NCBI GenBank assembly: GCA_038534135.1
Contig: JBCAXJ010000009.1
Coordinates: 41,307-105,306 of the forward strand
Direction: 5' to 3'
Length of the DNA: 64,000 nt
DNA from: Thermohalobaculum sp038534135
GTDB lineage: Bacteria; Pseudomonadota; Alphaproteobacteria; Rhodobacterales; Rhodobacteraceae
Shown: in pieces, positions 41,975 through 50,298 of the stretch
Numbering within the stretch: the stretch's first letter is position 1
Layout: each line of letters starts with the position of its first letter
The notes under the pieces: generated by a model
What the model was told of the DNA's origin: nothing
What the model saw: only the letters and a program-made list of their open reading frames with translations
Database searches by the model: none
Position numbers and translations under genes: made by a program

Positions 41975-42784
41975 ATGAACGACAGTGCAACCGACGAAGC
42001 GCAGCGGCAGTACGTCCGGGCGCGCGAGGTCATCGGGCGCGGCAAGCAAGCCATGGCCGAAGGGCACCGTTTGCTGCGCCAGCTCTCCGGCAAGGTCAAG
42101 CACGCCCGCACACGCGGACAGATCAATCAGCAGATCTGGGATTGCGAAAAGCTGAACGGGCGGCGTGAGATGTTCTTCAGTCAGTCCGGGCAGGATGCTT
42201 TCCTCGACGAGCGGGTCTTCAAGGGCAAGCGCGAGGGAACCTTTGTTGAAATCGGTGGCTATGATGGGATCACCGGGTCGAACTGCTTGTTCTTCGAATT
42301 GTTGCGCGGCTGGAAAGGCCTGCTGGTCGAGCCATCTCCGACCTTCTTCAGAAAAGCCTCGGCGTTTCGCAAGGCGACCTGCCTTCAGCTTGCTCTGTCC
42401 GATGAAGACGGCGAGGCAGAGTTCCTCGATGTGCAGGACGGCTACAGCCAGATGTCGGGGCTGACGGCCAGCTACGATACGAAGCTGCGTGAGACGGTCG
42501 AAAGCGATCCGCGCCACAAAGGTGAGCTGATCAAGGTGAAGACCAAGACGTTGCCGACCATCCTCGACCAGAACTTCCTGAAGGAAATCGACTATATCTC
42601 GCTGGATGTCGAAGGTGGGGAAATGGCTGTCCTGTCGACGTTTCCGTTCGACCGGATCAAGGTGACGGCCTGGACGGTCGAGAACAACACCGGGGGCACC
42701 GACATACCCAACCTGATGCGCGAAAAGGGCTATCAGCGGGTCGAGGCACTGGGCGTCGACGATGTCTATGTGTTGACCGACTGA
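41975..42784 (+). CDS. FkbM-family methyltransferase
   Basis: A 269-residue protein. The first 65 residues are helical and charged, possibly coiled-coil. The FkbM domain follows: FSQSGQDAFLDERVFKG, TFVEIGGYDGITGSNCLFFE (SAM motif I), GLLVEPSPTFF, LALSDEDGEAEF, IDYISLDVEGGEMAVL. Homologues O-methylate sugars or polyketides. GGAG precedes the ATG. With the GSCFA/SGNH pair, the methyltransferase-like gene and the TPR-sulfotransferase it is one of several possible surface-glycan modifiers in the window. Confidence 0.85.
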   Translation: MNDSATDEAQRQYVRAREVIGRGKQAMAEGHRLLRQLSGKVKHARTRGQINQQIWDCEKLNGRREMFFSQSGQDAFLDERVFKGKREGTFVEIGGYDGITGSNCLFFELLRGWKGLLVEPSPTFFRKASAFRKATCLQLALSDEDGEAEFLDVQDGYSQMSGLTASYDTKLRETVESDPRHKGELIKVKTKTLPTILDQNFLKEIDYISLDVEGGEMAVLSTFPFDRIKVTAWTVENNTGGTDIPNLMREKGYQRVEALGVDDVYVLTD

Positions 42785-42795
42785 CGTCGACAGCC

Positions 42796-43194
42796 ATGAC
42801 CGATCAATCCGATCCCAAGGGTGAACTGACCCTTCGCGCCGTCGCAATGCCCAGTGATGCGAATGTCGGTGGCGACATGTTTGGCGGATGGTTGATGGGG
42901 ATGATGGACCTTGGCGCGTCGGTGATTGCCCGTCAGCGCGCGCGGTGCCGGACAGCGACCGTCGCGTGTCACCGTATCGATTTTCTCGCGCCGGTGCGCG
43001 TCGGTGATCTGGTCTCGAACCACGCATGGCTGATCCGCGAGGGCCGCAGTTCGATGCGGATCGGGGCCGAGGTCTGGGTCCGGCGCGAGATCTGGGGCGA
43101 TCCCGAACGCGTCGCCGAGGCTGAGTTTACCTTTGTTGCCCTGACCGAAAGCGGCACCTCCCGGCCATTGCCGACGCAGGAACAGCGCACCTGA
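42796..43194 (+). CDS. Acyl-CoA thioesterase, YciA-type hotdog
   Basis: A 132-residue hotdog thioesterase. LTLRAVAMPSDANVGGDMFGGWLMGMMDLGASVIA carries the catalytic Asp of the YciA/BFIT group in MMDLG, and ATVACHRIDFLAPVRVGDLVS follows. It hydrolyses short- to medium-chain acyl-CoA. Begins 11 bases after the FkbM gene and is followed by accD. Confidence 0.9.
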   Translation: MTDQSDPKGELTLRAVAMPSDANVGGDMFGGWLMGMMDLGASVIARQRARCRTATVACHRIDFLAPVRVGDLVSNHAWLIREGRSSMRIGAEVWVRREIWGDPERVAEAEFTFVALTESGTSRPLPTQEQRT

Positions 43195-43256
43195 CGGATT
43201 GCGCCCGGCGCATCATCGGCCTATTTACGCGCCAACCTGTCCGGGAGACGAGCTAA

Positions 43257-44252
43257 GTGAACTGGATCACCGATTACGTGCCGTCGAAGATCAAGTCGAT
43301 TTTCACGCGGCGCGACATGCCCGAAAACCTGTGGGTGAAGTGCGAGTCCTGCGGTCAGATGCTGTTTCATCGCGAGTTGACCGCGAACCTGAACGTCTGC
43401 CCTGCCTGCAATCACCATATGGCGATCACCCCGCGCGATCGCTTCAGGGCGCTGTTCGATGGCGGTGTGTTCGTCGAGATCGAGGTCGATGAACCGCTGG
43501 CCGATCCGCTGCAGTTCCGGGACGAGAAGCGCTATACCGACCGGATGCGCGACGCCCGCCGAAAGACTGGCGAGACCGAAGCGATGCTGGTTGCTCAGGG
43601 TCAGATTTTCCAGCTCGAGGTCGTCTGCGCTGGACAGGATTTCAGCTTCATGGGCGGGTCGATGGGGATGGCCGTCGGGAACGCTCTGCTCAAGGCCGCC
43701 GAGACCGCCGTAGCGCATCGCGCGCCCTTGGTCGTGTTCGCTGCCGCCGGGGGCGCGCGAATGCAGGAAGGCATTCTGAGCCTGATGCAGATGCCGCGCA
43801 CGACCATCGCCGTCCAGATGATGCGCGAGGCGAAGCTCCCCTTCGTGGTGGTGTTGACCCATCCAACCACCGGTGGCGTAACCGCGTCCTACGCGATGCT
43901 GGGCGATGTGCACTTGGCCGAGCCGGACGCGCTGATCTGTTTTGCCGGGCCGCGTGTGATCGAGCAGACGATCCGCGAGCAGCTGCCGGAAGGCTTCCAG
44001 CGCTCCGAGTATCTGCTGGAGCACGGGATGATCGACCGGGTCGTCAATCGTGGCGATATACGCGAGGAACTCGGTCGATTGCTGCGCTTGCTGATGCGCA
44101 AGCAGCCGATGAAACACGGTGATCTCCCACCGCCAACTGCCGATCCGGAACCGGAAGAAACAGCGGCTGCCGCGGATGTGGTGGAGGCTGTCAAGGCAGG
44201 CGACCACGAGACAGCCAGCGATCCGGCGGCTCCCACCGAGAAAACAGTCTGA
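43257..44252 (+). CDS. accD: Acetyl-CoA carboxylase carboxyltransferase beta subunit
   Basis: A 331-residue AccD. N-terminal zinc ribbon with four Cys: CESCGQMLFHREL then CPACNHH. Carboxyltransferase core includes FMGGSMGMAVGNALL, VFAAAGGARMQEGILSLMQM and HPTTGGVTASYAMLGDV. With AccA it transfers CO2 from biotin to acetyl-CoA for fatty-acid synthesis. The start is GTG at 43257 with GGGAGA upstream. The C-terminal 35 residues are an acidic/Pro-rich extension. Followed by folC, a common alphaproteobacterial pair. Confidence 0.96.
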   Translation: MNWITDYVPSKIKSIFTRRDMPENLWVKCESCGQMLFHRELTANLNVCPACNHHMAITPRDRFRALFDGGVFVEIEVDEPLADPLQFRDEKRYTDRMRDARRKTGETEAMLVAQGQIFQLEVVCAGQDFSFMGGSMGMAVGNALLKAAETAVAHRAPLVVFAAAGGARMQEGILSLMQMPRTTIAVQMMREAKLPFVVVLTHPTTGGVTASYAMLGDVHLAEPDALICFAGPRVIEQTIREQLPEGFQRSEYLLEHGMIDRVVNRGDIREELGRLLRLLMRKQPMKHGDLPPPTADPEPEETAAAADVVEAVKAGDHETASDPAAPTEKTV

Positions 44253-44265
44253 GGGCAGTCCGGCC

Positions 44266-45549
44266 ATGAAGGACACCGTGACAAGCGACGTGGTGCTCGA
44301 ACGCCTTCTGGCGCTGCATCCGAAGAAGATCGACCTCGTGCTCGACCGGGTCTGGCGGCTGCTCAATACAGTTGGAAACCCGGAACGCAATCTGCCGCCC
44401 GTGGTGCACATCGCCGGGACGAATGGCAAGGGCTCGACCCAGGCGATGATCCGCGCCGGGCTCGAGGCGGCGGGGCAGAGCGTGCACGCCTACACGTCGC
44501 CGCACCTCGTGCGCTTTCACGAACGCATCCGGCTTGCGGGGACATTGATTGACGAGGACGACCTGTCAGCGATCCTCGAGGAATGTGAAGTCGCGAATGG
44601 CGGGGAGCCGATCACCTTCTTCGAGATTACGACAGTTGCCGCCCTGCTCGCGTTCACCCGGCACGCGGCGGATTACACGTTGCTGGAAGTTGGGCTTGGC
44701 GGGCGGCTGGATGCAACGAATGTAATCGACCGGCCCAAGCTCTGCGTGATCACCCCGGTCTCGCTCGATCATCAGCAATTCCTCGGAGAGACGGTCGCGC
44801 AGATCGCAGTAGAGAAGGCCGGGATCCTGAAACCCGGTGTGCCCTGCATCGTCGCGGCGCAGACCGACGCCGCCCGCGAGGTGATCGAGGCCCGCGCGGC
44901 CGCGATTGGCGCGCCGCTGCGTATCAGCGGGCAAGACTGGACTGTCCATACCGAACACGGGCGGCTGGTCTATCAGGACGAGCACGGGTTGCTGGACCTC
45001 GATGCCCCCGCTCTGCCGGGCGCGCACCAGATCCAGAACGCGGGAACTGCGATCGCGGCGTTACGGGCGATGGGGCTTCCAGACACTGCCGTTCAAGCAG
45101 CGCTGACAAAGGCTGAATGGCCCGCGCGCATGCAGCGTTTGCGAGCCGGTTCGTTGGTCGATCTGTTGCCCGCGAACGTCGAGCTTTGGCTTGATGGCGG
45201 ACACAATGCGTCAGCGGGCGAGGCGATCGCGGCCGTGATGGACGACTGGCATGTCCGCAACCCGCGTCCGGTGCATCTGGTGTGCGGGATGCTCGACACG
45301 AAATCGGCCGAGGATTTCCTTGGTCCCCTGACGCCGCGGACCACCTCGGTTCGGACGGTACCGATTCCGAATGCAGAAGCGTCTTTCAGTGCCGAGGATC
45401 TGGCGGCTCTCGCCGGTGGCATGGCGCAGCCCGTCGCATCGGTCGAACAGGCGCTTCGGCAAATTGCTGCGGGCGCGGATGTGCCAAGCCGCGTCCTGAT
45501 GTGCGGCTCGCTCTATCTGGCCGGACACATCCTCGCACTCAACGCCTGA
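44266..45549 (+). CDS. folC: Folylpolyglutamate/dihydrofolate synthase
   Basis: A 427-residue Mur-ligase-type enzyme. ATP loop VHIAGTNGKGSTQAM near residues 45-60, SPHLVRFHERI, and LEVGLGGRLDATN are diagnostic. It adds glutamate to dihydropteroate and folates. The start ATG 44266 is 13 bases after the accD stop. A G/C-rich repeat (45600-45662) follows the stop and may terminate transcription. Confidence 0.95.
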   Translation: MKDTVTSDVVLERLLALHPKKIDLVLDRVWRLLNTVGNPERNLPPVVHIAGTNGKGSTQAMIRAGLEAAGQSVHAYTSPHLVRFHERIRLAGTLIDEDDLSAILEECEVANGGEPITFFEITTVAALLAFTRHAADYTLLEVGLGGRLDATNVIDRPKLCVITPVSLDHQQFLGETVAQIAVEKAGILKPGVPCIVAAQTDAAREVIEARAAAIGAPLRISGQDWTVHTEHGRLVYQDEHGLLDLDAPALPGAHQIQNAGTAIAALRAMGLPDTAVQAALTKAEWPARMQRLRAGSLVDLLPANVELWLDGGHNASAGEAIAAVMDDWHVRNPRPVHLVCGMLDTKSAEDFLGPLTPRTTSVRTVPIPNAEASFSAEDLAALAGGMAQPVASVEQALRQIAAGADVPSRVLMCGSLYLAGHILALNA

Positions 45550-45599
45550 CCGACCATAGCGCGCTTTTCTGGGTGTGGAATTCCGGATGGCACCGCGCT

Positions 45600-45662
45600 G
45601 TCCCGGACTTGATCCGGGACCGCTTCGAAGCCGTCCAGGCGGTCCCGGGTCAGGCCCGGGAC
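45600..45662. repeat. REP-like inverted repeat, copy B
   Basis: Two adjacent stems: GTCCCGG-ACTTGAT-CCGGGAC, and GTCCCGGGTC-AGG-CCCGGGAC further right, separated by CGCTTCGAAG-type sequence. The outer arms can also pair with each other. It sits between convergent folC and the purine permease, so it can serve as a bidirectional terminator. It is related to copy A at 791-843. Confidence 0.65.
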
Positions 45663-45672
45663 ACATCGGCGC

Positions 45673-47046
45673 TTAGGCATCGTCCTCGTCCAGTTCCTCG
45701 GGCAGCGCGAGGTTCAGCACAATCGCGATCAGCGCGGCAGGCAGCAGTCCCGACGTTGCCATGATCCGCAATGTCTCCGGCAAGTACTGCACCGCCTTCG
45801 GGTCCAATTGCAGCCCAAAGCCCACGGACAGGGAAATGGCGAAGATCACCATGTTGCGCCGGTTCCAGTTGACGTCCGCCAGCATCCGCGCACCTGCCGC
45901 TGCAACCATGCCGAACATGACGATGACGCCGCCGCCCAGAACCTCGATCGGGATCGTGCGCACAACAGCACCGACCTTTGGGACGAGTCCGCAAACAATC
46001 AGGAAGATCGCACCGATTGTCACGACATGACGGCTCATCACACCCGTCATCGCGACCAACCCGACATTCTGGCTGAACGAGGTGTTCGGCAGGCCGCCGA
46101 AGATCCCTGCCAAGGCCGAGCCGACACCATCTGCAAAGGTCGCACCTTCAATTTCGGTGTCCGTCGCCTCGCGCCCCGCACCACCCTTTGTGATGCCCGA
46201 AACATCGCCCACCGTCTCGACGGCGGAGACAAATGACATCATGCAGAAGCCGATGATCGCGGCGGTGCTCAGCTCGAAACCGTACTTGAACGGCACTGGC
46301 AAGGCGAAGGCCGCGGCGCGGTCCCAGCTCGTCCCGATCGAGTCGAAGGTCACCATGCCGACCGCCAGACCATACAGATAGCCTGCCAGGATGCCGACCA
46401 GCACCGCCGAGACCGACAGCATCCCGCGCGTGAAAAACTTCAGCAGCAGCGTCACGGCGATGACGACGATGGCCGCCGACCAGTTCAACAAGCTGCCATA
46501 TTCCGGTTTGTCATAGGCCGGGATGCCGCCTGCCGCGTATTGGATGCCGACCTTGACCAGATAAAGCCCGATCATCAGCACCACGAGCCCAGTCACCAGC
46601 GGGGGAAGTGCGAAGCGGATGCGGCCGATGATCAGGCCCAAGGCTCCGTGAAAGATGCCACCGACGATCACACCGGCGAAAACGGCGGACAGCGCGTCGA
46701 CGCCCTTGCCCGCAACCAGCGGTATCAGGATCGGGATGAAGGCAAAGCTCGTCCCCTGCACGATCGGCAGTTTCGCGCCGACCGGCCCGACGCCGACGGT
46801 CTGGATCAGTGTCGCGACGCCTGCGAACAGCATCGACATCTGGATCAGGTAGAGCAGTTCCGGGAAGTCCGGCGAGTTCGATCCGAATCCGAACCCGGCA
46901 GCACCCGCGACGATGATGGCGGGCGTCACATTCGAGACGAACATCGCCAGCACGTGCTGGATGCCCAGCGGTACGGCTTTGTGCAGTGCGGGTGTGTAGT
47001 CCGGATCGCGGAGCTGTTCGGGGGTTCCGATCGACGTGTCAGCCAT
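45673..47046 (-). CDS. Uracil-xanthine (NCS2) permease
   Basis: A 457-residue transporter with about 13 hydrophobic segments. NCS2 features: LGIQHVLAMFVSNVTPAII at the start, QTVGVGPVGAKLPIVQGTSFAF in the middle and GLPNTSFSQNVGLVAMTGV near residue 320. It imports xanthine, urate or uracil with H+ or Na+. Position at the end of the ureide operon favours a purine substrate. AGAAGG precedes the ATG. Confidence 0.9.
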   Translation of the reverse strand: MADTSIGTPEQLRDPDYTPALHKAVPLGIQHVLAMFVSNVTPAIIVAGAAGFGFGSNSPDFPELLYLIQMSMLFAGVATLIQTVGVGPVGAKLPIVQGTSFAFIPILIPLVAGKGVDALSAVFAGVIVGGIFHGALGLIIGRIRFALPPLVTGLVVLMIGLYLVKVGIQYAAGGIPAYDKPEYGSLLNWSAAIVVIAVTLLLKFFTRGMLSVSAVLVGILAGYLYGLAVGMVTFDSIGTSWDRAAAFALPVPFKYGFELSTAAIIGFCMMSFVSAVETVGDVSGITKGGAGREATDTEIEGATFADGVGSALAGIFGGLPNTSFSQNVGLVAMTGVMSRHVVTIGAIFLIVCGLVPKVGAVVRTIPIEVLGGGVIVMFGMVAAAGARMLADVNWNRRNMVIFAISLSVGFGLQLDPKAVQYLPETLRIMATSGLLPAALIAIVLNLALPEELDEDDA

Positions 47047-47064
47047 GGTGCCTTCTGTCCCTGT

Positions 47065-47550
47065 TTAAGTCTCGTTCAATTCGATCACCTTCGGCGTGTC
47101 GAACCAGTGTTCTTCAAGATTGGCGCCTGGGCCGATCCGGTCGATCACGGCGAACAAGCCGCTGCCCGAGATCGGCGTCAGCACCGCGTGCCATGTATTC
47201 CGATGGTAATTGACGGCTTGCGCTCCGCTGGCCTGGAACGCATGGATCTGCCCGGGACGGCCCGCGTCGTCCGGTGCAACGGCCACGATGTATGCCGATC
47301 CCTGCATGGGCACGAAGCATTGCGAGCCGTCGGGATGACGCTCCATCAACTCGATCGCATAAGGGGCCTGGCGCACGTCGGCATGGAACAGGCTGATCCC
47401 GGCCCGCCCATCGGTGAATTCCAGCGCTGCCAGATCATGAAATCGGTGGCATCGGCCCTGATTGATCGTCTTGAATGGGCCATCGGACAGTTCGATCAGA
47501 TCCCCGAACGGCGCGAATGCCGCGACGGACAGGGGCGACGCCGTGATCAT
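47065..47550 (-). CDS. allA: Ureidoglycolate lyase
   Basis: A 161-residue cupin-like AllA. Features: FAPFGDLIE, ISLFHADVRQAPYAIELMERHPDGSQ, FVPMQGSAYIVAVAP, YHRNTWHAVLTPI. It splits ureidoglycolate into glyoxylate and urea. The ATG overlaps the ureidoglycine aminohydrolase stop (ATGA), and the permease starts 18 bases after its stop. Confidence 0.93.
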   Translation of the reverse strand: MITASPLSVAAFAPFGDLIELSDGPFKTINQGRCHRFHDLAALEFTDGRAGISLFHADVRQAPYAIELMERHPDGSQCFVPMQGSAYIVAVAPDDAGRPGQIHAFQASGAQAVNYHRNTWHAVLTPISGSGLFAVIDRIGPGANLEEHWFDTPKVIELNET

Positions 47551-48389
47551 CCACGGCCTCCGAACCCGAGATCGAGCGTCGCATGGCGGTTTACGTCCTT
47601 GTAGAGCAGATACCGGAACGGTTCGGACCCGCCCGCATAACAGGCCTGCGGACAGAACGCGCGCAGCCACATGTAGTCGCCCGCCTCGACCTCGGCCCAG
47701 TCGCGGTTCAACCGGTAGACGCCCTTGCCCTTTAAGACATAGAGCCCGTGCTCCATCACGTGGGTCTCTTCGAACGGGATCACACCGCCGGGCTGCAGCG
47801 TCACGATGGTCACGTGCATGTCGTGGCTCAGATCCTCCGGGTCCATGAACCGCGTTGTCGCCCAACGGCCCTGGGTGTCCGGCATGGCAATCGGCTCGAT
47901 ATCCTGGTCGCGGGTGAAGATCGGCGACGGCGCCTCCAACCCCTCGACCCGCTCGTAGCGTTTGCGCAGGAAATGGAAACTTGCGGTCTCGGTCCCGGTG
48001 TTCTCAACGGTCCAGCGCGCGCGTGGCGGCAGATAGGCAAACCCGCCCGGCTGCAAAACGTGAGTGGTTCGATCCAGCTGAATCGACAGCGCGCCGGACG
48101 CCACAAAGAACGCCCCCTCGGCCTCGCCATCCGGTTCCGGCTGCATCGAGCCGCCGCCCGGTTCCATCTCCATCACGTAGTGGCTGAACGTCTCGGCGAA
48201 CCCGGTCATCGGGCGCGCGATCACCCACAGTCGCGTCTTCTCCCAGTGTGGCAGGAAACTCGCCGTAATATCGCGCATCGTCCCCGCCGGGATCAGGGCG
48301 TAGGCTTCGGTAAAGACGGCGCGACCGGTGTGCAGCGCAGATTGCGGCGGCAGCCCGCCCGGCGGCGTGGCATAGGTGCGGTCGGTCAT
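47547..48389 (-). CDS. allE: (S)-Ureidoglycine aminohydrolase
   Basis: A 280-residue double-cupin protein. N-terminal cupin about 50-130 (MEPGGGSMQPEPDGEAEGAFFVASG), C-terminal cupin about 190-265 with the metal site in VIPFEETHVMEHGLYVLKGKG (Glu/His ligands, normally Mn2+). It converts ureidoglycine to ureidoglycolate and ammonia. It overlaps by four bases with both neighbouring genes. Confidence 0.92.
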   Translation of the reverse strand: MTDRTYATPPGGLPPQSALHTGRAVFTEAYALIPAGTMRDITASFLPHWEKTRLWVIARPMTGFAETFSHYVMEMEPGGGSMQPEPDGEAEGAFFVASGALSIQLDRTTHVLQPGGFAYLPPRARWTVENTGTETASFHFLRKRYERVEGLEAPSPIFTRDQDIEPIAMPDTQGRWATTRFMDPEDLSHDMHVTIVTLQPGGVIPFEETHVMEHGLYVLKGKGVYRLNRDWAEVEAGDYMWLRAFCPQACYAGGSEPFRYLLYKDVNRHATLDLGFGGRG

Positions 48390-49807
48390 CTCGGCAGCAT
48401 GTCCTTCAGGCGATAGTACGCGATGCGTTCGACCTGACGGCAGGTTTCGTCGAACTCGGTTGCGCGATCGAACAGGATACGGCGTTGAAACTGCTTCAGA
48501 ATTCCGGGCTTGTCGTGATCGCGCACGGCGATGATGAACGGAAAGCCAAAGCGTTCGACGTAATGGGTGTTCAGGTCCGTGAAGACCGTCCGTTCAGCGT
48601 CGGTCAACGCGTCCAGCCCGGCCGAGGCCTGCTCGGCTGCCGACTCAATGGTCAGCCGTTTTGCCGCCGCAAGCTTGCCGGCAAGATCGGGATGCGCCTT
48701 CAAGACCGCGAGCCGTTCCTCGTCCATGCCGTTCCGGAATGCACGCACCATCGCGCTGTGCAAGCCGGTCGCCGTGTCGTGCGCCGGGCCGAGCTCCAGC
48801 TCGAATGCCCGCTCCGCCACCCAGGACGAATGCTCGAACACACCACCGAAGCGTTCAACGAAATCCTCATGCGACAAGCGCGACGGTGCCGTTGGATCGA
48901 AGCGCGGCGGATGCATTTTCATCCAGTGCTCGGCAATGTCGATCCGGCGCGCGAACCAGACGTCCGTGTGCGACCGCGCGTACTCCAGGAACCGACGCAG
49001 CGCCGCGATGCGTCCCGGCCGCCCGACCAGACGGCAATGCAGACCGATCGACATCATCTTTGGCCGTCCGGCAGTACCCTCGGCGTACAACTCGTCGAAA
49101 CTGTCGCGCAGATAGGTTTCGAACTGATCGCCCGCGTTGAAGCCCTGCGGCGTCGCAAAGCGCATGTCATTCGCATCCAGCGTGTAGGGCACCACCAACT
49201 GGTCACGGTCCCCGATCCGGATCCAGTACGGCAGATCGTCGGCGTAGCTGTCCGAAACATAATCGAAGCTGCCATCCTCGGCGATTAACCGGACCGTGTT
49301 CATCGAACAGCGCCCGGTGTACCAGCCGCGTGGTGCGGCGCCGGTGACTCGCGCATGGATCGCCTTCGCCTCGGCAATGTGAGCACGCTCTTCGTCCTCG
49401 GTGAAGTCCTTGTATTCGATCCACTTCAGGCCGTGGCTGGCAATCTCCCAATCCGCGTCGTTCATGGCCGCGACCTGGTCCGGAGACCGCGCCAACGCCG
49501 TCGCCACGCCGTAGACCGTGACTGGAACCTCCATGCCGGTAAACAACCGGTGCAGACGCCAGAACCCGGCCCGCGCGCCGTACTCGTAGATCGACTCCAT
49601 GTTCCAGTGGCGCTGGCCCGGCCAGGCCGCAGCACCAACGACCTCGGACAGGAACGCCTCGGACGCCTCGTCGCCATGCAGCAGATTGTTCTCGCCGCCT
49701 TCCTCGTAGTTGATCACGATCTGAACGGCGATCTTCGCGTCGCCGGGCCAATGCGCGTACAATGATGCAGCGCCGTAACCAATCATGTCGCGCGGGTAGC
49801 GGTTCAC
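48386..49807 (-). CDS. PuuE allantoinase fused to UraD OHCU decarboxylase
   Basis: A 473-residue bifunctional protein. Residues 1-305 match PuuE, the polysaccharide-deacetylase-like allantoinase: YPRDMIGYG, VQIVINYEEGGENN, HGLKWIEY, GWYTGRCSMNT. Residues about 310-473 match UraD: FVERFGGVFEHSSWVAERAF with catalytic His, LKAHPDLAGKL, YVERFGFPFIIAV. Thus decarboxylation of OHCU to S-allantoin and ring opening to allantoate are on one chain. The GTG start at 49807 follows GAGGGA. First gene of the minus-strand ureide operon. Confidence 0.93.
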   Translation of the reverse strand: MNRYPRDMIGYGAASLYAHWPGDAKIAVQIVINYEEGGENNLLHGDEASEAFLSEVVGAAAWPGQRHWNMESIYEYGARAGFWRLHRLFTGMEVPVTVYGVATALARSPDQVAAMNDADWEIASHGLKWIEYKDFTEDEERAHIAEAKAIHARVTGAAPRGWYTGRCSMNTVRLIAEDGSFDYVSDSYADDLPYWIRIGDRDQLVVPYTLDANDMRFATPQGFNAGDQFETYLRDSFDELYAEGTAGRPKMMSIGLHCRLVGRPGRIAALRRFLEYARSHTDVWFARRIDIAEHWMKMHPPRFDPTAPSRLSHEDFVERFGGVFEHSSWVAERAFELELGPAHDTATGLHSAMVRAFRNGMDEERLAVLKAHPDLAGKLAAAKRLTIESAAEQASAGLDALTDAERTVFTDLNTHYVERFGFPFIIAVRDHDKPGILKQFQRRILFDRATEFDETCRQVERIAYYRLKDMLPR

Positions 49808-49854
49808 GTCTGAGTCCCTCGTTTCACCCGATCTAAACAGAAGAAGGGTGTGAT

Positions 49855-49874
49855 TTGTCAGAAATTTTGCACAA
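49855..49874. promoter_or_regulatory. Palindrome between divergent urate-catabolism genes
   Basis: TTGT-CAG-AAATTT-TGC-ACAA: outer arms TTGT/ACAA and the core AAATTT are symmetric. It lies in the 116-base spacer between the PuuE-UraD gene and uraH and could bind a dimeric regulator serving both directions. No regulator gene is in the cluster. Confidence 0.35.
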
Positions 49875-49923
49875 GATCCGCTTTGACGCACCTGCGAAAC
49901 GAATCCCAAAGGAAGGGCCGGTC

Positions 49924-50268
49924 ATGAGTGGATATCTGACGACGCATGTGCTGGACACGAGCCGAGGGTGCCCGGCCGAGGGGTTGACGATCGTGCTCTT
50001 TCGGATGGAGGGCAGCGACCGCACGCAGATCGCCGAGATGGTTACAAATGAAGATGGCCGGACCGACGCGCCCATTTTGCCGATACCGGACTTCGCCACA
50101 GGCACCTACGAGCTGGAGTTTCACGCCGGAGCCTACCTGCGCGCGCATGGCGCCAGCGACGCGTTTCTCGACATCATCCCGATCCGCTTCGCGATGGCCG
50201 AGGCGGTGCATTACCATGTGCCGCTGTTGCTCTCGCCCTTCGGCTATTCAACATATCGCGGGAGCTGA
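49924..50268 (+). CDS. uraH: 5-Hydroxyisourate hydrolase
   Basis: A 114-residue transthyretin-like protein. N-terminal LTTHVLDTSRGCPAEGL holds the catalytic His, and the C-terminus ends HYHVPLLLSPFGYSTYRGS with the diagnostic YRGS. It opens the ring of 5-hydroxyisourate to OHCU. GGAAGGG precedes the ATG at 49924. 30 bases before the urate hydroxylase gene. Confidence 0.96.
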   Translation: MSGYLTTHVLDTSRGCPAEGLTIVLFRMEGSDRTQIAEMVTNEDGRTDAPILPIPDFATGTYELEFHAGAYLRAHGASDAFLDIIPIRFAMAEAVHYHVPLLLSPFGYSTYRGS

Positions 50269-50298
50269 CCCGATGACCCAGGACCGGAGATCAATCTG

